NCBI GenBank assembly: GCA_017556895.1
Contig: JAFYLX010000155.1
Span: 1-8,606 of the forward strand
Direction: 5' to 3'
From: Bacillota bacterium
GTDB taxonomy: Bacteria > Bacillota_A > Clostridia > Peptostreptococcales > Anaerovoracaceae
Length of the DNA: 8,606 nt
Shown: positions 5,562-8,606 of the stretch, piece by piece
Layout: each line of letters opens with the position of its first letter
Numbering within the stretch: position 1 is the stretch's first letter
The notes under the pieces: model-generated
What the model saw: the letters and a program-made list of their open reading frames with translations, nothing else
Databases searched by the model: none
What the model was told of the DNA's origin: nothing
Position numbers and translations under genes: made by a program

Positions 5562-6464
5562 TCACTCAACGATGTTGATAGATACATTGGTGCCGGATAC
5601 GCTATCGGTAATAGTCACATATCCAGATGCAGGTACGATTTCCACTTGACCAGTGGTCTCGTTCACGATTCCTACAAGGATAATGCTTACCTCGGTATCC
5701 GAGATTTTGGAAATGGCAATAAAATCTTCATTGCCAAATACAAGGTCATCAACCTTGCATCCTTCGAGCTTAACAGTAATAGGTTTGCCGTAAGACAATG
5801 TGTCAGGGGCATTAATCTTTACCGTTGTAGCGGGAGGAGTGGTGGTGTTACCAGGGGTCTCATCACCGGGCTTTTCGGTTTCATCGCCAGGTTTTTCATC
5901 TCCGGGCTTTTCAGTTTCACCAGGTTTTTCGGTCTCATCGCCAGGCTTTTCCGTCTCGTCGTTGGGAAGCTGAGATTCGTCGCCAGCAGGTTCAGATGCT
6001 ACCAAACCAGGGTTCAAACTGATGTCGTGGTGCGCCATATAAGCGGTACCGTAACTGATAAGGAATACAGCAAGAAGAGCGAGTACGATTGCCACCGATA
6101 CAAACGCTACTTTCCAGTGTTTAATCCAAGCAATTACGCAGAGTGCCAACAGCACAACAGCAAGCGGAATAAGAGCAAAGCCAAACAGTCTCTTGCATGC
6201 AAGCATGATGCCAACCGTAATGGCAGCTAAGAGAACTGCACCAATTACAAAGGTCCAGATGGGGAACCTGTAAGTGGGCTTACCCGTGGTTTCGTCAACG
6301 GAATCCTTCCGCATGTTGATGATGGTCACAACCGTAAGTGCTGCACCAACAACAGTAAGTGTGATTACTACTGCGAGTAACCAAATGGGCATTGCGACAA
6401 GAAGTGCAAGCATAAGTCCTTCAAATGTCGCGAGTGAAAGGGCCAAGTCTTTCTTGAATTTCAT
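5562..6464 (-). CDS. Gene C: five-helix membrane protein with DETEKPG hinge and C-terminal beta domain
   Basis: Third, most diverged paralogue; 300 residues, family not recognised. Helices are predicted at about 7-29, 31-50, 69-90, 94-114 and 118-140. The segments IWLLAVVITLTVVGAALT and CKRLFGFALIP align with the same places in A and B. HDISLNPGL (146-154) matches the NDINLNPGI motif, followed by a hinge of DETEKPG-type repeats (about 169-205). This hinge mixes lysine with acidic residues, unlike the purely acidic PETEX hinge. The beta domain (about 214-300) keeps VKINAPDTLSYG, KLEG, VFGNEDFIAI, VGIVNETTGQVE, VPASGYVTITDS and the terminal INIVE. So domain and membrane anchor are conserved while the hinge was replaced. 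The ATG at 6464 lies 11 nt after AGGAGG, slightly far, but no other start fits. Codon use is GC-richer than in flanking genes. It has its own promoter and terminator. An extracellular C-terminus is inferred; the role is unknown. Confidence 0.88.
   Translation of the reverse strand: MKFKKDLALSLATFEGLMLALLVAMPIWLLAVVITLTVVGAALTVVTIINMRKDSVDETTGKPTYRFPIWTFVIGAVLLAAITVGIMLACKRLFGFALIPLAVVLLALCVIAWIKHWKVAFVSVAIVLALLAVFLISYGTAYMAHHDISLNPGLVASEPAGDESQLPNDETEKPGDETEKPGETEKPGDEKPGDETEKPGDETPGNTTTPPATTVKINAPDTLSYGKPITVKLEGCKVDDLVFGNEDFIAISKISDTEVSIILVGIVNETTGQVEIVPASGYVTITDSVSGTNVSINIVE
5850..5960 (-). repeat. DETEKPG hinge repeats of gene C
   Basis: About five units of DETEKPG and shortened forms (ETEKPG, DEKPG, DETPG) lie between the last membrane helix and the beta domain. 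The units vary in length, so the array is not a strict tandem repeat at DNA level. Composition differs from the PETEX hinges of genes A and B. Confidence 0.85.
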
Positions 6465-6514
6465 AAATCCGAAATCCTCCTTTAATGTTTTATATATATA
6501 TTAACCAGTAATTA

Positions 6515-6557
6515 CTTGCCTGCCCAACCAAGCAAATTATCACTTGGTGCTAACCAA
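6515..6557 (-). promoter_or_regulatory. Leader of gene C with mutually exclusive hairpins
   Basis: On the minus strand, TTGGT (6557-6553) can pair with ACCAA (6548-6544) around a 4-nt loop. The same ACCAAG (6548-6543) can instead pair with CTTGGT (6532-6527) around a 10-nt loop. A further CTTG/CAAG pairing lies downstream. No U-tract follows, so any switch would act on translation rather than termination. The short stems could be chance, and no known riboswitch class was recognised. Confidence 0.3.
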
Positions 6558-6571
6558 TCTCACACAATAAT

Positions 6572-6600
6572 ATTTTAACATAAAAACAATAAAAAGTCAA
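6572..6600 (-). promoter_or_regulatory. Extended -10 promoter of gene C, overlapping the upstream terminator
   Basis: TTGACT (6600-6595) and TAAAAT (6577-6572) are separated by 17 nt, with TG one base ahead of the -10 box. The -35 box lies inside the 3' arm of the SLH-gene terminator (6589-6620). The leader is about 100 nt. Confidence 0.82.
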
Positions 6601-6620
6601 CATTTCTGCTGACTTTTTAT
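6589..6620 (-). terminator. Intrinsic terminator of the SLH surface-protein gene
   Basis: A 14-bp stem with one G-U pair (ATAAAAAGTCAGCA with TGTTGACTTTTTAT in the transcript) has a GAAA tetraloop. The 3' arm ends in a T-run and is followed by TGTTTTTATG. It begins 10 nt after the stop codon at 6631. Its 3' arm supplies the -35 box of gene C. Confidence 0.88.
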
Positions 6621-6630
6621 GTCTACTCTA

Positions 6631-8606
6631 CTATTTTGCATCAACCAATTCTTGCCACAATCTGTAGTCATGAACATAAGTTGTTTTTTCCATTGCATCT
6701 ACTACATTATAGAATACTACTCCATCTTCTCTTACGTTAGCTATTCTTAATTTGTTTTCTGGAAGTGTTTCTATAACTGGTCCTCTAAATGCTAAGCTGT
6801 TTACCATTGCAACTGCTTCTCTTCTTAATGCATAAGAATCTGGATTTGATTCTTCACTTGAAACAACGTTTTGTCTCATTAATTCCATTATATAATCCTT
6901 CTTAGGAGATACTTCTCCATCTTTTCCTGTTAAAGCTTCTGTATATAAGAATACTGGTTTAGAAACTGCTAATTTTTGTTCTGTCATATGTGCTGCCGCT
7001 TCTGCTAGTATTTGCATTACATCTTCCATTAACATAGGATTATTTGGTTTGAATGTTCCATCTGCATATGGTTTAATTATTTCAGCTTTTGCAAGTGCTG
7101 CTACAGCTGCTCTTGCATATACTGGTATTGTTTCGTAATCTTTGAAGTTTTTGTATGCCTTGCTCTTATAGTCTACTTTAATAATTCCAGCATCTGCTAA
7201 TAACTTAGCAAATTCTGCTCTTGTTATTTCTTCGTTTGGTCTAACTTCATTTAATGCATCAATAGCTACTAATGTCTTATTGTATGTACCAACTTTACCT
7301 TCTGTTAAGTCGATAAATAATTGTCTCATATATGAGTATGATACTGTATCATTAGCTGTTGTTTTTAATGTTGCGTAAAATTCTTCAGATACCTTCTTAC
7401 TTGCTTCAAGTTCAACATTTTCTACGAATCTTACTTTTACATATAATCTACAATATCCTGTTCCACTTGTTGCTGCATATGCTTTTACATCACCAAGGTT
7501 CCATGTTACTACTGTCGCTTTATCTGTTACGCTTTCTACCTTACCGCCACCGTTTATTTCAAGCACTCTTACACCATAAGGTATTGTTAACTCAAATTTA
7601 ACTCCTGTTGCGGCTGCTGTACTTCCGTTAAAGTATTCAACAATATATGTCATTTCGTTTCCTTTAACAACATAGTTTTGTTCTTGTGGGAAGTATAAAT
7701 CTTCATTTTTCTCTGCTTTTAACCAAGAAGCAAAGTAATCTATTTCTTTGTTTACATCACCTATTAATTCTAGGTCATCTATACAATCTACTTTTTCAAT
7801 TACAACTGGTCTTAAAGCATCTTCTTCATCACCAGGTTGTGTTGGCACTTCTGGTTTTGGATTAGTCTTTTCTATTATACTGAATTTTGGTCCTGTTGCT
7901 TCTTTAGATCTATTTCCTTCAGCGTCTAGCGCTACACCAGATGCTATAACAATATATTTATTGCTTCCAACTGTTCCTTTTATATTTTTTAATGTGATTT
8001 CTGCTGATTTTAATCCGTTCATTTTAACAGATATATCTGCATCAAATCCCACTGTTTCAATTTTACTTGTATATAAATTTACTTCTGTTACTTTAATATT
8101 ATCTGCAAATGTTACAGTATATTTTACTGTTCCGTTTGCATATATTGCTGTTGGATTTACAGAAGTTATATTAACTACTGGAGCTATAGAATCTTTTTCT
8201 TCAGTTTTGATTATTTCAAAGTTAGCTGATTCTACTGCTTTAGTTTTGTTACCAGCCGCATCTTCTGCTGCTCCCGCATTAATTGCTATTCTATTATCTT
8301 TATCTATACCGCCTTGAACATTTGTAAGTGTTACTGTTCTTGTATTTCCTTCACCTGTTACTATTATATTTGCTGTAAAGCCTATTAATGTAACATAGCT
8401 CTTATCAAAATGAACTTTACCCATAGCAGTCTCGTCTGAGAATACTACTGTGTATTTTACTGTTTCACCTAATTCAATTGTTCCTGGCTTTGGTGCAGAT
8501 ATAGCTATTGATGGAGCTGTTGTATCCTTAACTGGTGGAGCTATAACTGTAAAGTTAGGTGATTCTACCACTTTAGTTTTATTTCCAGCTGCATCTTCTG
8601 CTGCTC
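6631..8606 (-). CDS. Cell-surface protein with Ig-like repeats, DUF11-like domain and C-terminal SLH repeats (5' part outside window)
   Basis: The frame is open through base 8606, so the true start, signal peptide and promoter lie beyond the window; the methionine that could be read at 8571 is internal. In-window residues, counted from 8604, show the end of one Ig-like unit (AAEDAAGNKTKVVESPNFTV) and two full units of about 110 residues. These open with DTTAPSIAIS and DSIAPVVNIT, and contain ETVKYTVVFSD/GTVKYTVTFAD and EDAAGNK/LDAEGNR. After a Pro/Glu linker, a DUF11-like beta domain follows (NEMTYIVEYFNGS, then VTWNLGDV, roughly 300-430). The C-terminal region at about 440-610 carries SLH repeats: EVRPNEEITRAEFAKLLA, then VAALAKAEIIKPYADGTF with FKPNNPM, and a weaker third. 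SLH repeats bind pyruvylated cell-wall polymers and anchor surface-layer proteins. An adhesive or structural role is inferred. Codon use is AT-rich like the left flank and unlike genes A-C. The gene ends in a strong terminator. Confidence 0.9.
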   Translation of the reverse strand, partial: AAEDAAGNKTKVVESPNFTVIAPPVKDTTAPSIAISAPKPGTIELGETVKYTVVFSDETAMGKVHFDKSYVTLIGFTANIIVTGEGNTRTVTLTNVQGGIDKDNRIAINAGAAEDAAGNKTKAVESANFEIIKTEEKDSIAPVVNITSVNPTAIYANGTVKYTVTFADNIKVTEVNLYTSKIETVGFDADISVKMNGLKSAEITLKNIKGTVGSNKYIVIASGVALDAEGNRSKEATGPKFSIIEKTNPKPEVPTQPGDEEDALRPVVIEKVDCIDDLELIGDVNKEIDYFASWLKAEKNEDLYFPQEQNYVVKGNEMTYIVEYFNGSTAAATGVKFELTIPYGVRVLEINGGGKVESVTDKATVVTWNLGDVKAYAATSGTGYCRLYVKVRFVENVELEASKKVSEEFYATLKTTANDTVSYSYMRQLFIDLTEGKVGTYNKTLVAIDALNEVRPNEEITRAEFAKLLADAGIIKVDYKSKAYKNFKDYETIPVYARAAVAALAKAEIIKPYADGTFKPNNPMLMEDVMQILAEAAAHMTEQKLAVSKPVFLYTEALTGKDGEVSPKKDYIMELMRQNVVSSEESNPDSYALRREAVAMVNSLAFRGPVIETLPENKLRIANVREDGVVFYNVVDAMEKTTYVHDYRLWQELVDAK
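7870..8606 (-). repeat. Tandem Ig-like domain units in the SLH protein
   Basis: The motif AAEDAAGNKTK recurs 111 codons apart (at 8604 and 8271), and a diverged copy VALDAEGNRSK lies 112 codons further. Neighbouring units also share DNA-level similarity around the GNK segment. More units probably continue to the right of the window. Confidence 0.85.

Noticed and set aside
2715..6464. Sortase-anchored (LPXTG) surface proteins
   Set aside because: None of the three proteins has LPXTG or a C-terminal hydrophobic tail; the membrane helices are N-terminal and the chains end in I-V-E.
1..8606. Mobile element or phage carrying the three-gene block
   Set aside because: No integrase, transposase, terminal inverted repeats, tRNA gene or attachment-like repeats were found at the block edges within the window.

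Overview
The window looks like the chromosome of a low-GC Bacillota bacterium, most likely an anaerobic member of the Clostridia. The evidence is AT-rich codon use in most genes, strong GGAGG ribosome binding sites with TTG, GTG and ATG starts, sporulation anti-sigma genes of the SpoIIAA/SpoIIAB type, and an S-layer-homology (SLH) surface protein. No species can be named from the sequence. Every gene I can support lies on the minus strand, so transcription runs from right to left.

Left part (1-2572), ordinary chromosome. Two 23S rRNA pseudouridine synthases of different families sit next to each other: the start of an RsuA/RluB-type gene cut by the window edge, and a complete RluD-type gene. 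Upstream of them is a compact operon of spoIIAA, spoIIAB and an 81-residue conserved-looking protein. The sigma factor gene (spoIIAC/sigF) that normally follows spoIIAB is absent. A hairpin that probably ends this operon has the promoter of the RluD-type gene laid across it.

Middle part (about 2658-6600), the unusual region. Three tandem paralogous genes, here called A (2715-3689), B (3878-5383) and C (5562-6464), each form a separate transcription unit. Each has a near-consensus extended -10 promoter, a leader of roughly 80-100 nt, an AGGAGG ribosome binding site and an intrinsic terminator. Each protein has five predicted membrane helices, a conserved DI-x-LNPG motif, an extended repeat hinge (PETEX repeats in A and B, DETEKPG repeats in C) and one (A, C) or two (B) copies of an approximately 85-residue beta-rich C-terminal domain ending in I-V-E. 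I do not recognise this family. The genes use CTC/ATC/ACC-type codons, unlike the TTA/ATA-rich neighbours, so they are either acquired or under strong expression selection. A and B are recent duplicates including promoter and terminator, while C is more diverged.

Right part (6589-8606): the C-terminal portion of a large surface protein with repeated Ig-like domains, a DUF11-like domain and C-terminal SLH repeats. Its terminator overlaps the -35 box of gene C. The membrane-anchored stalk proteins and the SLH protein would both act at the cell envelope, but nothing in the sequence shows that they interact.

No tRNA, rRNA, CRISPR array, insertion sequence or integrase was seen. No gene-free stretch exceeds 300 bases.
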